From: an uncultured Veillonella sp.
GTDB taxonomy: Bacteria > Bacillota > Negativicutes > Veillonellales > Veillonellaceae
Length of the DNA stretch: 44,244 nucleotides
Direction: 5' to 3'
Assembly (NCBI GenBank): GCA_900556785.1
Contig: USQK01000004.1
Coordinates: forward strand, 1-44,244
Shown here piece by piece: positions 1 to 8,684 of the stretch. The notes under the pieces are model-generated. The model was not told the DNA's origin, did no database searches, and saw nothing but the letters and a program-made list of their open reading frames with translations. Position numbers and translations under genes: made by a program. Numbering within the stretch: position 1 is the stretch's first letter; every line of letters begins with the position of its first letter.

Positions 1-722
1 ATTTCTAAAATAACTTCATCCCCATCAGCTCCCTCCCCCGCCGTTGGTACTGTAATAGGAACCGCTTTATCTTTACGCAATAAGTTTAGTTCATATTGCG
101 CTTGACCTTGGCTCGGATTGATGTGTACATCTAATACATTACCAGATATATCCCAGGCTTCTAACGTACTAACAGCACTAAAGTTCTTAGTTTGACCAGA
201 GATATTAACCTTCATAACAACCTTATTTACAGCGTTAACGAGCTGTTTACGTCCAGATACAGTTACCTCTTTCGGTACAATAGTTACTGACTTGAGAGCA
301 ACATCGTCGGAGAACTTACCAATTGGAACAATTTCAACCGGTATTTTCCGCTCTGCATATTCGTCTACATTAATTGTTACAGTATCAGGCTTAACCTCCA
401 CAAGGCTCATCCCCGCTGGAGGGGTAAATCCAATGGTTACATTATTTTGACCTGGTTTTACACCAGATGCATCAATATATGTACGAAGATTATCTGCCTT
501 TATAGCCATAATCGTATCGCGAGGGCCCGAAAGGACAATGCGTGCTACATCAGGTGCATCTTCTATAATATAATGGGAATCAAGATTTTGGACTTGAACA
601 GGTACTGTATAGGTTACCTCCATCACAGGGTTCTGATCTCGCATGATAAAGAACCACATGACGATAGCGGCTAGCAATGATAACAACTTAGCTGGCCAAT
701 TGCGTTTCAAATGTATCATCAT
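1..722 (-). CDS. cdaR: YbbR-domain protein CdaR, C-terminus beyond the window
   Basis: The frame is open from the start codon to the left edge (about 240 residues), so the gene is partial. An N-terminal Lys/Arg stretch and one membrane helix (about residues 11-27, ending in WFFIMRDQNP) precede extracytoplasmic beta-rich YbbR repeats, seen as recurring VTYTVPVQVQN, PDTVTINVDE and KIPVEIVPIGKF stretches. CdaR proteins bind and modulate the diadenylate cyclase CdaA at the membrane. Two in-frame ATGs (722 and 719) overlap the cdaA stop as ATGATG, so the two genes are translationally coupled. The order cdaA-cdaR is the usual one, and glmM often follows outside this window. Function is inferred from family and context. 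Confidence 0.9.
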   Translation of the reverse strand, partial: MMIHLKRNWPAKLLSLLAAIVMWFFIMRDQNPVMEVTYTVPVQVQNLDSHYIIEDAPDVARIVLSGPRDTIMAIKADNLRTYIDASGVKPGQNNVTIGFTPPAGMSLVEVKPDTVTINVDEYAERKIPVEIVPIGKFSDDVALKSVTIVPKEVTVSGRKQLVNAVNKVVMKVNISGQTKNFSAVSTLEAWDISGNVLDVHINPSQGQAQYELNLLRKDKAVPITVPTAGEGADGDEVILE

Positions 723-1531
723 TTTTTTGCCCCCCATTTCCACATACCAGTAATGGTTTGACGAGGGCGTTCCATAAATGTACGCAACGCTTCTTTAATT
801 TGATCTTCCGGTAAATGGCGATAGATATGACCGCCATAGGTGTAGGAAATTGTCCCCGTTTCCTCACTGACCACAACAACGACAGCATCAGTTTGTTCAG
901 ACAAACCGATGGCTGCACGGTGACGTGTACCAAGTTCAGTACTCAATGTACGATCCTCAGTTAGTGGCAACAAACACCCTGCTGCACGAATACGTCCATC
1001 GCGGATAATCAGCGCCCCATCATGAAGTGGTGTACTAGGAACGAAAATATTTTTAATTAGTTCACGGCTCAACACAGCATCAATTAAAATGCCTGTATCA
1101 ACAAAGTCATTGAGGCCCACTTCACGTTCAAAAACGATAAGTGCCCCAGTATGCTCACGAGACATAACGCGGGCCGCCGCCATCACTTCATTGATAGTCA
1201 TATCCATTTCCTCTTCGTTGACATTCTGTGCCTTACTGAAAATTCGACCACGGCCCAATTGTTCTAAAGCACGACGCAATTCCGGTTGGAATACTACAGG
1301 TAATGCGAAGAGAAGAACAGTCATACTTTGTTGCAAAATCCAATTGATAACATATAGATTCAGCAAATGACTCAATAAATTTAGAATTGCTAGTATAACA
1401 AGGCCCTTCAAAAGAGAAACGGCCCGTGTATCTTTAAGCAATTTATATAAGTAATAAATACCTACGGCAACGATTAAGATATCAGCAATATCAAGAAGCC
1501 TAAAGGTATGTATAAGTGCGTCAATATGCAT
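719..1531 (-). CDS. cdaA: Diadenylate cyclase CdaA
   Basis: This 270-residue protein has about three N-terminal membrane helices (residues 13-80) followed by a DisA_N/DAC domain. The two catalytic motifs are visible: DGA (171-173, in PLHDGALIIRDG) and RHR (203-205, in LGTRHRAAIGLSE). The family condenses two ATP into cyclic di-AMP at the inner face of the membrane, a second messenger for potassium, osmolyte and cell-wall homeostasis. Length and layout match CdaA/DacA proteins. The ATG has an AAGGAG Shine-Dalgarno nine bases upstream. It is first in the operon with cdaR. No residue appears to be missing. Confidence 0.95.
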   Translation of the reverse strand: MHIDALIHTFRLLDIADILIVAVGIYYLYKLLKDTRAVSLLKGLVILAILNLLSHLLNLYVINWILQQSMTVLLFALPVVFQPELRRALEQLGRGRIFSKAQNVNEEEMDMTINEVMAAARVMSREHTGALIVFEREVGLNDFVDTGILIDAVLSRELIKNIFVPSTPLHDGALIIRDGRIRAAGCLLPLTEDRTLSTELGTRHRAAIGLSEQTDAVVVVVSEETGTISYTYGGHIYRHLPEDQIKEALRTFMERPRQTITGMWKWGAKK

Positions 1532-1555
1532 AAAAATAGCTCCTTATACAAAATA

Positions 1556-1589
1556 ATAAGGTACAATCAATTCTTTGACTGTACCTTAT
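1556..1589 (-). terminator. Stem-loop between the xdh operon and cdaA
   Basis: A perfect 10-bp stem (ATAAGGTACA with TGTACCTTAT) encloses a 14-base loop. On the minus strand it follows the last gene of the hydroxylase operon by about 60 bases and is followed by TTATTTTG, a weak T tract. It most likely ends the xdh operon. Because it lies 25 bases before cdaA it could also shape the cdaA leader. Confidence 0.5.
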
Positions 1590-1647
1590 ATTTTAACTCA
1601 TTTTGAGAGTACTGTAAATTTATAAACAAACGCTGAATGAGATTTTA

Positions 1648-1962
1648 TTAGATGTTTTGTGTTTCAATCCATACATCCATTTGTCCCCCACAAACCATGC
1701 CTTCTTTAACAGCTACGTCATCATCAAGGAGAACATCAATACGACGGTGAGCTTCTTTTTTATTCAAGGAGTCCACAGCACTTAGGCGGATTTCATTTTC
1801 TGCACGACCGCCGCCAATAGTGCCAAAAATAGATCCATCAGGAAATACAACCATAGATGTACCAGCTTTACGAGGTGTGGATCCACGAGTATATAAAATA
1901 GTGGCTACTGCTAAGGTTTCATTTTTACGTTCACTAAGATATTCAATAAACTCACGATTCAT
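1648..1962 (-). CDS. Stand-alone XdhC/CoxI-type N-terminal domain protein
   Basis: This 104-residue protein corresponds to the XdhC_CoxI domain alone. The signature is visible: TRGSTPRKAGTSMVV, then GTIGGGRAEN and a final GMVCGGQMDVWIE with the conserved Cys. XdhC-family proteins bind molybdenum cofactor, help insert the terminal sulfur (or selenium) and deliver it to the hydroxylase. Full-size XdhC has this domain first and a Rossmann domain second. Here the Rossmann part is the preceding separate gene, overlapping by 11 bases, so domain order along the operon is reversed. The ATG lies behind a GGAAAGG-like site. It is the last gene of the operon. Confidence 0.8.
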   Translation of the reverse strand: MNREFIEYLSERKNETLAVATILYTRGSTPRKAGTSMVVFPDGSIFGTIGGGRAENEIRLSAVDSLNKKEAHRRIDVLLDDDVAVKEGMVCGGQMDVWIETQNI

Positions 1963-2680
1963 GGATCACTCTACCTTTCCGCAATGAGCCGCCTTTTTTT
2001 CCACGCACCACTGCCAAATATTCACTAACGATAGATAATGCAATTTCCTCAGGCGTTTGAGCTCCTAAATCTAGCCCAATAGGCGCATATACCATATCTA
2101 ACTCATCTTGAGTCCATCCCTGCTCACGCAACACTTCAAAGGCGTGATGGATGCGTTTTTGGCTACCCATAACGCCCATATAGGTAGGCAAGTACCCTCG
2201 TAATTGTTCTAAGCATATATTATCGTACTCATGAGCACGTGTCACAATGATAAAACCAGTATATTCATCAAGAGGTAAATCGTTCTTGAAGTTTTCTAAA
2301 GGTAAGCATTTACGTATGACACGTTCATCAAAGAATTCAGGAACTACATATTCTGGACGGTCATCTACGACTGTAACACGACATCCAATAAACAACAGCA
2401 AATCTGTAATAGCTCGGCTAACATGACCTGCGCCTAATACGAGAACTGACGGATCATTTTCTACAGGTTGTACGAAACACTCCATTTCGCCTACCATGCA
2501 TAGAGAATTTAGCTTTGCTTTATCTACAGTAAACCCTTCAATAGGAGTTCCGTATAGAACCCTTCCATCTTCAGCATAAATAGTCTTATCCCCTTGACGA
2601 GGACCGGATAGAACAGTAACCATCACAGTAGTTTCAGTAACCTGTAGACGATCTTTCATCACATCATAAATTGTTTCCAT
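1952..2680 (-). CDS. XdhC-family protein, Rossmann part
   Basis: This 242-residue protein has a divergent N-terminal third (residues 1-75), then the XdhC C-terminal Rossmann fold: VLVLGAGHVSRAI (around 80-92), VDDRPEYV, and the family motif YMGVMGSQKRIHHAF, followed by APIGLDLGAQTPEEIALSI. These features define XdhC/YqeB-type maturation factors for xanthine dehydrogenase-like enzymes. It overlaps yqeB by 17 bases and the following CoxI-domain gene by 11, so the two half-proteins are probably made together and act as a complex. An AAAGGAATCTAG Shine-Dalgarno supports the ATG at 2680. Confidence 0.82.
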   Translation of the reverse strand: METIYDVMKDRLQVTETTVMVTVLSGPRQGDKTIYAEDGRVLYGTPIEGFTVDKAKLNSLCMVGEMECFVQPVENDPSVLVLGAGHVSRAITDLLLFIGCRVTVVDDRPEYVVPEFFDERVIRKCLPLENFKNDLPLDEYTGFIIVTRAHEYDNICLEQLRGYLPTYMGVMGSQKRIHHAFEVLREQGWTQDELDMVYAPIGLDLGAQTPEEIALSIVSEYLAVVRGKKGGSLRKGRVIHES

Positions 2681-3476
2681 CTAGATTCCTTTCATAATCC
2701 CAAGCGGTAACAGCCTCTAATACACCTCCACCGACAGCAAGGGATTTATCTGAAATACTATAGCAATGAGACTCTTCACAACGAGCATCCACATCAGCCA
2801 ACTTAAAATGATCTGATACGATGAGCCCACTTTTTAAAATGCCTCGTAGAATACCTGTAATTTTCGCTCTTACTGGTTCTTCATCAACATAACCAATTAC
2901 TTCATTAGCTTGTACAGAATCCCCAATATGACGTTTTGCTGTAAATAGTCCAGCCTTTGGAGAATGAATAACACGCTCATGAGTGTAGCCACCTACATTT
3001 CCAGGGATACCCGTATTAGGTTGAGCTGGTCCATCATAGATACAGCGACCTAATGAATGACCACGCATCGTTTCAATGACTACATCTACATCTTCTCCAG
3101 CAATAAATCCAGGGCCCACACCGATAACGAGATCTGCATCATCCCGTTTTGTACCAAGATTCTTTTTACTCAAAATAGCATCGACTACAATCTCTGGTTT
3201 TAAAGTGTCCAATAATTCCTCATATGAGCTAGTGACAACGGGGATGATTTCCTGTGCCAATGTATCCTTCACTTCACTAAGAGACACATGACGAGCAACA
3301 AAACGTTCCAAAATCATTTCTCCACGATGAACCGCATTACCGTAACATACTTCGCGGCGAATCATGGTAGGAATCGCTATTTCACTAATTACAACGGGAT
3401 AGCCCGCCCGTCTCAATCTATATACAGCGCCGGAAGCAATGTCTCCGCCTCCACGCATGAGTACCAATGGTTTCAT
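2664..3476 (-). CDS. yqeB: Selenium-dependent molybdenum hydroxylase maturation protein, YqeB/EF2563 type
   Basis: This 270-residue protein begins with a glycine-rich nucleotide-binding motif (VLMRGGGDIASGAVYRLRRA) and continues with family-typical stretches VDAILSKKNLGT, VIGVGPGFIAGED and VIETMRGHSLGR. The family is known from SelD-linked gene sets that build a labile selenium centre on molybdenum hydroxylases. The biochemical step is unresolved in what I know. The start overlaps the mocA stop as ATGA. Placement between mocA and xdhC genes supports a role in cofactor maturation. Family assignment is strong; involvement of selenium in this organism is inferred. Confidence 0.85.
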   Translation of the reverse strand: MKPLVLMRGGGDIASGAVYRLRRAGYPVVISEIAIPTMIRREVCYGNAVHRGEMILERFVARHVSLSEVKDTLAQEIIPVVTSSYEELLDTLKPEIVVDAILSKKNLGTKRDDADLVIGVGPGFIAGEDVDVVIETMRGHSLGRCIYDGPAQPNTGIPGNVGGYTHERVIHSPKAGLFTAKRHIGDSVQANEVIGYVDEEPVRAKITGILRGILKSGLIVSDHFKLADVDARCEESHCYSISDKSLAVGGGVLEAVTAWDYERNLDGNNL

Positions 3477-4195
3477 AATGCCTCACTTTCACGATGTTTC
3501 AAACGCTCAAAATCATCGGGTGTATCGATATCGTCGCCAATATCATCACTAATCCATAATTTCACGACATGGGCTTTACCATCACCATGAATAATGGTCT
3601 TCCCCCCTTGATCCCCTTGAATCTGTTGTAAATAATCAAACCAATGAGAACCAAAGAGAACGGGATTTCCCGAGTGATAATTTGCCCCATAATGTGGAAC
3701 GACGATAGTTTTCGGATGAAAGTTTTCATTAAACGCACGAATGACCTCGTGTACAACAGCACTCGTCAAAAGTGGTTGATCTCCTACTGAACAGAGAATA
3801 CCGTCTAGCGGTATAGGCGCCGTATTCACCAAATGATGTACTCCCAACGCTATGGATACGCCTTGCCCCAGTTCAGGATGGTCATTTCGAAGGGCTTCAA
3901 AACCATAGCTTGTGACAATAGGTTCTAGTTTCTCATGATCATCACCAGTAACTGCCACAAAAGGTAGCTTACACGATACAGTAGAAGCTACCTGTCCACC
4001 CCATCCACCTTGAAGAGCCCCACAGACCGCATCTAGAACAGTCTTGCCACGCCAGGGTAAGAGCTGCTTATTACATCCCATACGCTTGGATTGCCCTCCC
4101 ACAAGGAGGACAATGCCAATATGCAAAGGATGATGGTCTATGGGGTCTCTCATGGGACTAAAAGCGGTGTTACAATTTGCTTTCACATTAGTCAT
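3473..4195 (-). CDS. mocA: Molybdenum cofactor cytidylyltransferase-like protein
   Basis: This 240-residue nucleotidyltransferase has the signature VLLVGGQSKRMGCNKQLLPW (around residues 29-48), then FVAVTGDDHEKLE, a downstream GVHHL segment and CSVGDQPLLTS, the GDQP metal-binding loop of MobA-like enzymes. MocA enzymes use CTP and molybdopterin to form the cytosine dinucleotide cofactor used by xanthine dehydrogenase-family enzymes. Position directly after yqeC and inside the hydroxylase operon fits. The roughly 25 residues before the core are longer than usual, so an internal start is possible, but the ATG at 4195 has a TAGG-like site and no better alternative is obvious. Confidence 0.85.
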   Translation of the reverse strand: MTNVKANCNTAFSPMRDPIDHHPLHIGIVLLVGGQSKRMGCNKQLLPWRGKTVLDAVCGALQGGWGGQVASTVSCKLPFVAVTGDDHEKLEPIVTSYGFEALRNDHPELGQGVSIALGVHHLVNTAPIPLDGILCSVGDQPLLTSAVVHEVIRAFNENFHPKTIVVPHYGANYHSGNPVLFGSHWFDYLQQIQGDQGGKTIIHGDGKAHVVKLWISDDIGDDIDTPDDFERLKHRESEAL

Positions 4196-4201
4196 GAGTA
4201 C

Positions 4202-4960
4202 CTACCGACATTGAATAATGCGACGGATTTCACAACTTGCTTTGTATCCATCAGCCAAAATGATAGCCGAAATATCGCTATCAACAATATGATCAATAAA
4301 ATCATCGATAATGCGATGTTGCACTGTTTCATAACCAGTACAGAATAGTATTTTCTTACCTTTACTGTATTGGAATAAACCTTGCCTATGCAAAACAAGA
4401 TCAGCCAACATACGAGGAGTTACAATAGCCCCCATATCGCGTTTTACAATATCTTGAACCAGCTCGATATTATGTACGTGTTCATCATCTAACGGGGCCC
4501 CTAGCATTTGTAGATTCACGAGGCCAATCGTAGTCTTTGTAAGAGATGGAATGACAGGTTCGGTCGTCTTAGGTGCCTTGAGCCATTTTTCCTTCGCCCC
4601 ATCTGCTTCTACAACAATTTGCCAATTGGGATGTAACTTGGATAAACCATCGATAAGATCACAATCTAAGGAGTCTACTTTTGTTCCTGTAATTCCAGCG
4701 AACCACGCACCACAATAGCCATGTAAAAGTCGGTCAGTACAATACTCATCAGCTTCATTAATATTATGAGTATAAATCGGTTCATAATGAGCCACCTGAG
4801 ACTCATAAAGTCGAGTCGTAGTCGTAACTACGATGGGCTGACCTTTCAGCCGTCCATATTCTACTAGTTTTGAAAGCACAGTCGTTTTACCGCCTGCCCC
4901 AACAAGGGCAACGATTCCCGGCTGAATCAATCGATTCCAATAGGATGTTTGTGATGTCAT
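4202..4960 (-). CDS. yqeC: Selenium-dependent hydroxylase accessory protein YqeC
   Basis: This 252-residue protein has an early P-loop, VALVGAGGKTTVLSKLVEY (residues 17-35), then VVTTTTRLYESQ and IVVEADGAKEKWLKAP, the motifs of YqeC proteins. The family accompanies selenium-dependent molybdenum hydroxylases (xdh-yqeB-yqeC-mocA clusters) and probably uses nucleotide hydrolysis in cofactor maturation. It follows the large hydroxylase subunit by 41 bases, with AAGGAGG before the ATG, and precedes mocA by 6 bases. Its presence is the main pointer to a selenium requirement for this operon's enzyme. Confidence 0.87.
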   Translation of the reverse strand: MTSQTSYWNRLIQPGIVALVGAGGKTTVLSKLVEYGRLKGQPIVVTTTTRLYESQVAHYEPIYTHNINEADEYCTDRLLHGYCGAWFAGITGTKVDSLDCDLIDGLSKLHPNWQIVVEADGAKEKWLKAPKTTEPVIPSLTKTTIGLVNLQMLGAPLDDEHVHNIELVQDIVKRDMGAIVTPRMLADLVLHRQGLFQYSKGKKILFCTGYETVQHRIIDDFIDHIVDSDISAIILADGYKASCEIRRIIQCR

Positions 4961-5001
4961 AGAACCAGGCCTCCTTAGAAAGTAAAAAGAACTAGAAATC
5001 T

Positions 5002-7296
5002 CTATACTTTATATTTCTCGTCCATAGCCATAAATACCTTCTCAGGTGTCATAGGTAATGTACGAACGTCCGCACCAACTGCATTTTTAATAGCATGCTG
5101 AATAGCTGGACTAGCCGTATTAATAACAACTTCACCAATAGATTTGGCACCAAATCCGCCTGTCGGCTCATAAGACTCTACAAAGTCTACATGTAACTCG
5201 CCAATATCTTGACGGGTTGGAATTTTATAAGTCATAAGGTTATTAGTCTCTAAACGACCATTATTGGAATAGCGTACATCTTCATATAACGCCATGCCGA
5301 TAGCTTGTACTACGCCGCCTTCAACTTGAATACGAGCCAATTTAGGATTAATAACAGTACCGCAATCGATGCAGGAATATGTATGAAGCGGAATAACCTT
5401 GCCAGTTTGTTTGTCTACTTTTACCTCTGCAATAGTTGCCATGAATGGAGGTGGGGACGTATGACTGCCCCATGTAGCGAAACCAGACAATTGTTCTGCA
5501 TTAACGCCTACCAATAATTTTGGAGCTAATTGATGGATATCCATAGTTTGAGAACCATCTTTTGTGGTAGCTACAACGCCATCAAAATCGATGTTGTCTA
5601 CATCTGTATCGAAGAATTGAGCGAACTTAGCGATAATCTTAGTGCGTAATTCTTCAGCAGCCATTTTCGCCGCCGTACCAGTTACGTATGTTGTACTAGA
5701 TGCATAGGAACCTGGATCAAATGGTACGATGTCTGTATCAGATTCAACAACAGTCATGTATTCCATAGGACAGCCAATGATTTCACAAGCCATTTGAGTC
5801 AATACAGTATTAGCACCCATGCCCATATCGGAAGAGCCCGTATACAATGTGTAGTTACCATCATCGCCAAGACGAATTTCTACAGATGCTACGTCAATGT
5901 TAGCAACACCAGAACCTTGTAATGCTAATGCCATGCCAAGGCCACCGCGATAACGTTCGTCAATATCCCAAGAATGAGGACGCTCATCCCAACGAGCCAT
6001 TTCTTTTACGCGGTTTACTGTATCTTGGAATAGACCAGAGTCAAGGTATTCATCTGGAGCGTATACCAAGCTTTGTTCACCTTGAGCAATCAAGTTCTTT
6101 TGACGCAATTCAGCAGGGTCAACACCCATTTTATCTGCCAAATTATTAACAGCACACTCTAATGGCCATAACGCTTCTGTAGCACCATAACCACGGAATG
6201 CACCGCCTGGTGTATGGTTCATGTATACGCCTTCTGTACCGTAGTGGATAGCTGTCGCTTTATTGTATAAAGGAATGGACTTATGCTCACCAGCTGTAGT
6301 AGTAGTGAAACAGTGAGTTGCATGAGCACCTGCATCAGTAATGGAGTCCATATCAATTACTTTGATAATTCCATCTTTTGTAGCACCTACACGGATTTTC
6401 CATTCACGAGCATGACGTGTAGTGGAGCAAGTCTGTGCTTCAGTACGATCGTATAAGAGGTAGCAAGGTTTCTTCAATGTCCACGCCACAAAAGCTGTCA
6501 TAATTTCTGTGCAAGCCGTTTGTTTAGAACCGAAACCACCGCCGATACGAGGTTTGATTACGCGAACCTTTGTAGCTGGAATTCCTAATGCACGCGCAAT
6601 ATGACGGCGTACATGGAATACGATTTGTGTGGAAGATACGATAACTACGCGGCCCAATGCATCAACGTAACCATAACTTTGGAATGGTTCCATTGCTGTT
6701 TGGCGTGTAGCCTGGTCAAAGTAAGTGCCATCTACTATATAATCACATTTTGCAAGTTCAGCTTCAATATCGCCTACTCGTTTATGATAAGATACGCAAA
6801 TATTGCGTTTATAATCTTGACCTACAGGGATATTATTATGAATATCATCTTCAGGATGGACTACTGTTTCATGGTCGATAGCCGTATGCATATCGAGTAC
6901 AGGTTTTTGTACTTCGTATTCAACCTTGATAAGAGGCATCGCTTTAAGTGCTGTAGCTTCATCTTTTGCAACAACAAGAGCCACTTCATCGCCTACATAG
7001 CGAACTACAGGGTCTAAGATAAGCGCATCATAAGCAGATGGCTCTGGGTAGGTTTGACCAGCCAATGTAAAACGAGTATTAGGCACATCTTCATGTGTAA
7101 AGATCGCTTCTACACCAGGAATTAATTTAGCTTTAGATGTATCGATTGATTTAATGCGCGCCTGTGCATGAGGGCTACGAAGAACCTTAATAACGAGCGC
7201 ATCTTTTGGAACAAAATCGCCAGTATAAGACGGTTTACCCGTCAAAATACCTTTAGAGTCAACCTTGTCATAGGATTTACCAATGTGCTTATTCAT
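5002..7296 (-). CDS. xdhA: Xanthine dehydrogenase-type hydroxylase, molybdenum-binding subunit
   Basis: This 764-residue subunit has the a/b hammerhead domain (about 15-125) and the two molybdopterin-binding domains. Visible cofactor and active-site motifs are GGGFGSKQ (252-259), GGAFRGYGATE (364-374) and GAKSIGE with the presumed catalytic base at Glu722. Compared with bovine xanthine oxidoreductase, the residue equivalent to Glu802 is Gln259 (as in E. coli XdhA), while the Arg880 equivalent (Arg368) is kept, which favours a purine substrate but does not prove it. It would hydroxylate hypoxanthine or xanthine in the cytoplasm with the 2Fe-2S and FAD subunits encoded upstream. Xanthine dehydrogenase activity is classically known from Veillonella. 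Start and preceding stop overlap as TAATG. Confidence 0.88.
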   Translation of the reverse strand: MNKHIGKSYDKVDSKGILTGKPSYTGDFVPKDALVIKVLRSPHAQARIKSIDTSKAKLIPGVEAIFTHEDVPNTRFTLAGQTYPEPSAYDALILDPVVRYVGDEVALVVAKDEATALKAMPLIKVEYEVQKPVLDMHTAIDHETVVHPEDDIHNNIPVGQDYKRNICVSYHKRVGDIEAELAKCDYIVDGTYFDQATRQTAMEPFQSYGYVDALGRVVIVSSTQIVFHVRRHIARALGIPATKVRVIKPRIGGGFGSKQTACTEIMTAFVAWTLKKPCYLLYDRTEAQTCSTTRHAREWKIRVGATKDGIIKVIDMDSITDAGAHATHCFTTTTAGEHKSIPLYNKATAIHYGTEGVYMNHTPGGAFRGYGATEALWPLECAVNNLADKMGVDPAELRQKNLIAQGEQSLVYAPDEYLDSGLFQDTVNRVKEMARWDERPHSWDIDERYRGGLGMALALQGSGVANIDVASVEIRLGDDGNYTLYTGSSDMGMGANTVLTQMACEIIGCPMEYMTVVESDTDIVPFDPGSYASSTTYVTGTAAKMAAEELRTKIIAKFAQFFDTDVDNIDFDGVVATTKDGSQTMDIHQLAPKLLVGVNAEQLSGFATWGSHTSPPPFMATIAEVKVDKQTGKVIPLHTYSCIDCGTVINPKLARIQVEGGVVQAIGMALYEDVRYSNNGRLETNNLMTYKIPTRQDIGELHVDFVESYEPTGGFGAKSIGEVVINTASPAIQHAIKNAVGADVRTLPMTPEKVFMAMDEKYKV

Positions 7297-7751
7297 TATT
7301 TTAGGCCTCCTTCTAAGAATTTACGAACCCCTCGAAGTTGTGATTCATAGCCAGTACAACGGCACAAGTTACCGATGAGGTATTCACGAATCTCATCATC
7401 AGTAGCCTTTGGATTTTTACGTTTCAAGTTGATAGCACTCATCATCATGCCAGTTGTACAGAAGCCACATTGGTCAGCGCCTTCGCTAGCAATACAAGCC
7501 GCTAATAATTCAGCCTCTTCTTGCAAGCCTTCTAATGTAGTGATTTTATGACCTGGTGCTCGGAATGTAGGATATGCACAAGACAAGATAATTTCGTCAT
7601 CTACCCATACAGTGCAAAGGCCACAGTTTGTTGTGTCACAGCCACAACGTACGCTATAGTAACCAAGATTACGCAATGTATCCAATAACATTTCATCAGT
7701 TGGCACATTAACAGTTACATTTTTATTATTAATATTAAGTACGAGTTCCAT
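7296..7751 (-). CDS. Hydroxylase 2Fe-2S subunit
   Basis: This 151-residue protein has the two-cluster architecture of the small subunit of molybdenum hydroxylases. The N-terminal plant-type ferredoxin cluster is seen as RCGCDTTNCGLCTVW with a later SCAYP cysteine, and the second, all-helical cluster as QCGFCTTGMMMSA and NLCRCTGYESQ. It passes electrons from the molybdenum centre to the FAD subunit. It overlaps both neighbours by one base (TAATG), so the three subunits are probably made in fixed ratio. Length matches the family (150-165 residues). E. coli calls this subunit xdhC; I leave the symbol empty to avoid confusion with the XdhC maturation factor. Confidence 0.93.
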   Translation of the reverse strand: MELVLNINNKNVTVNVPTDEMLLDTLRNLGYYSVRCGCDTTNCGLCTVWVDDEIILSCAYPTFRAPGHKITTLEGLQEEAELLAACIASEGADQCGFCTTGMMMSAINLKRKNPKATDDEIREYLIGNLCRCTGYESQLRGVRKFLEGGLK

Positions 7752-8533
7752 TATTGTGCCACCTCCTTAGACAAGCGTTGAACCATTGCTTTTACCATTT
7801 CCATGCGATATTCTTTGGAAGCATGAGAGTTAGATTGGTAAACTAACTCTTCAGATGCTAATTGACCTGCTTCTTTTGCTGCAGACAATCCTTTTTCTGA
7901 AAGCAGAGCACTTGCTTTTTCTGCTAATTGAGGCACGCCAGGTCTTGTACCGATGTACACTTCAACGCCTTTGTCATCACGGCGAAGAGCACCTGTCAAC
8001 ACTGGGAAGTCACCACGAGAGATGCGAAGAGCCTCTACAGCTACAGGCACATCTACTTTAGGGATACGAATTTCCACGAGGATATCACGTTCTCTGTATT
8101 TCATATAGTCATGTATGGACATGCGACCGCCTTTAAAAGTAACGATGTCTGCATGTACTGCCATTAATGCAGGAATAATGTCGGAGAAGCCGAAGCGGCT
8201 TGCTACAGATCCACCCATAGTAGCAGTGTTCCGGAATTGAATGCCAAGAATTTCTTTAACACCTTTAACAACAGCACCACCACAGAATTGTTGTAATGGC
8301 TCAAAACGTTCCACATCGCCTTGCGTTGCCATAGCACCAATGACAAATTCGTTATCCTCTTCGCGAACATAGCGCAAGTCAAGACTAGCCATATCAATCA
8401 CTGCAGGCCATGTACGCCGACCTAAACGCAACCAACAGCCGCCAGCTAGCATTGGGGCAGTTTTGTTTTTTGTGGCTAATTCATAAGCCTCTTCCACCGT
8501 CTTCGGTTGTAATACTTTCATAAATGCTAACAT
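7751..8533 (-). CDS. xdhB: Hydroxylase FAD-binding subunit
   Basis: The protein (260 residues from the chosen start) has the FAD-binding PCMH-type fold: MLAGGCWLRLG near the N-terminus and the second flavin motif RNTATMGGSVASRF around residue 105, then the CO dehydrogenase flavoprotein C-terminal domain (ISRGDFPVLTGAL). It would pass electrons from the iron-sulfur subunit to NAD+ or another acceptor. I chose the ATG at 8533 because AGAGGA lies six bases upstream. The 23 residues that an earlier start at 8602 would add are hydrophobic and Ser-rich, with no family similarity. It is the first gene of the hydroxylase operon. Confidence 0.88.
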   Translation of the reverse strand: MLAFMKVLQPKTVEEAYELATKNKTAPMLAGGCWLRLGRRTWPAVIDMASLDLRYVREEDNEFVIGAMATQGDVERFEPLQQFCGGAVVKGVKEILGIQFRNTATMGGSVASRFGFSDIIPALMAVHADIVTFKGGRMSIHDYMKYRERDILVEIRIPKVDVPVAVEALRISRGDFPVLTGALRRDDKGVEVYIGTRPGVPQLAEKASALLSEKGLSAAKEAGQLASEELVYQSNSHASKEYRMEMVKAMVQRLSKEVAQ

Positions 8534-8684
8534 AATCTGTCCTCTCAATGGTATACTAATACTAACAGAACTGGATGATAACCACAAAAATACAGATATC
8601 ACCGAACTACAAACTTAGCAGGAATCTATAGAATTCCTCACGTTTCTTATACTTTTATTTTACCAATTATTCGCCACTAAATCT
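8534..8684. promoter_or_regulatory. Divergent promoter region, xdh operon / queG-like gene
   Basis: The 151-base gap must hold promoters for both directions. A small dyad AGGAAT-ctataga-ATTCCT (8620-8638) lies near its middle. A TATACT at 8648-8653 could be a -10 for the plus-strand gene, but no good -35 is in register. I see no recognisable purine or molybdate riboswitch. Confidence 0.35.

Noticed and set aside
6601..7017. Plus-strand reading frame of 138 codons
   Set aside because: It lies entirely within the well-supported hydroxylase gene on the other strand and has no family features.
8534..8602. N-terminal extension of the FAD subunit from a start at 8602
   Set aside because: The added residues do not fit the family, and AGAGGA sits six bases before the ATG at 8533.
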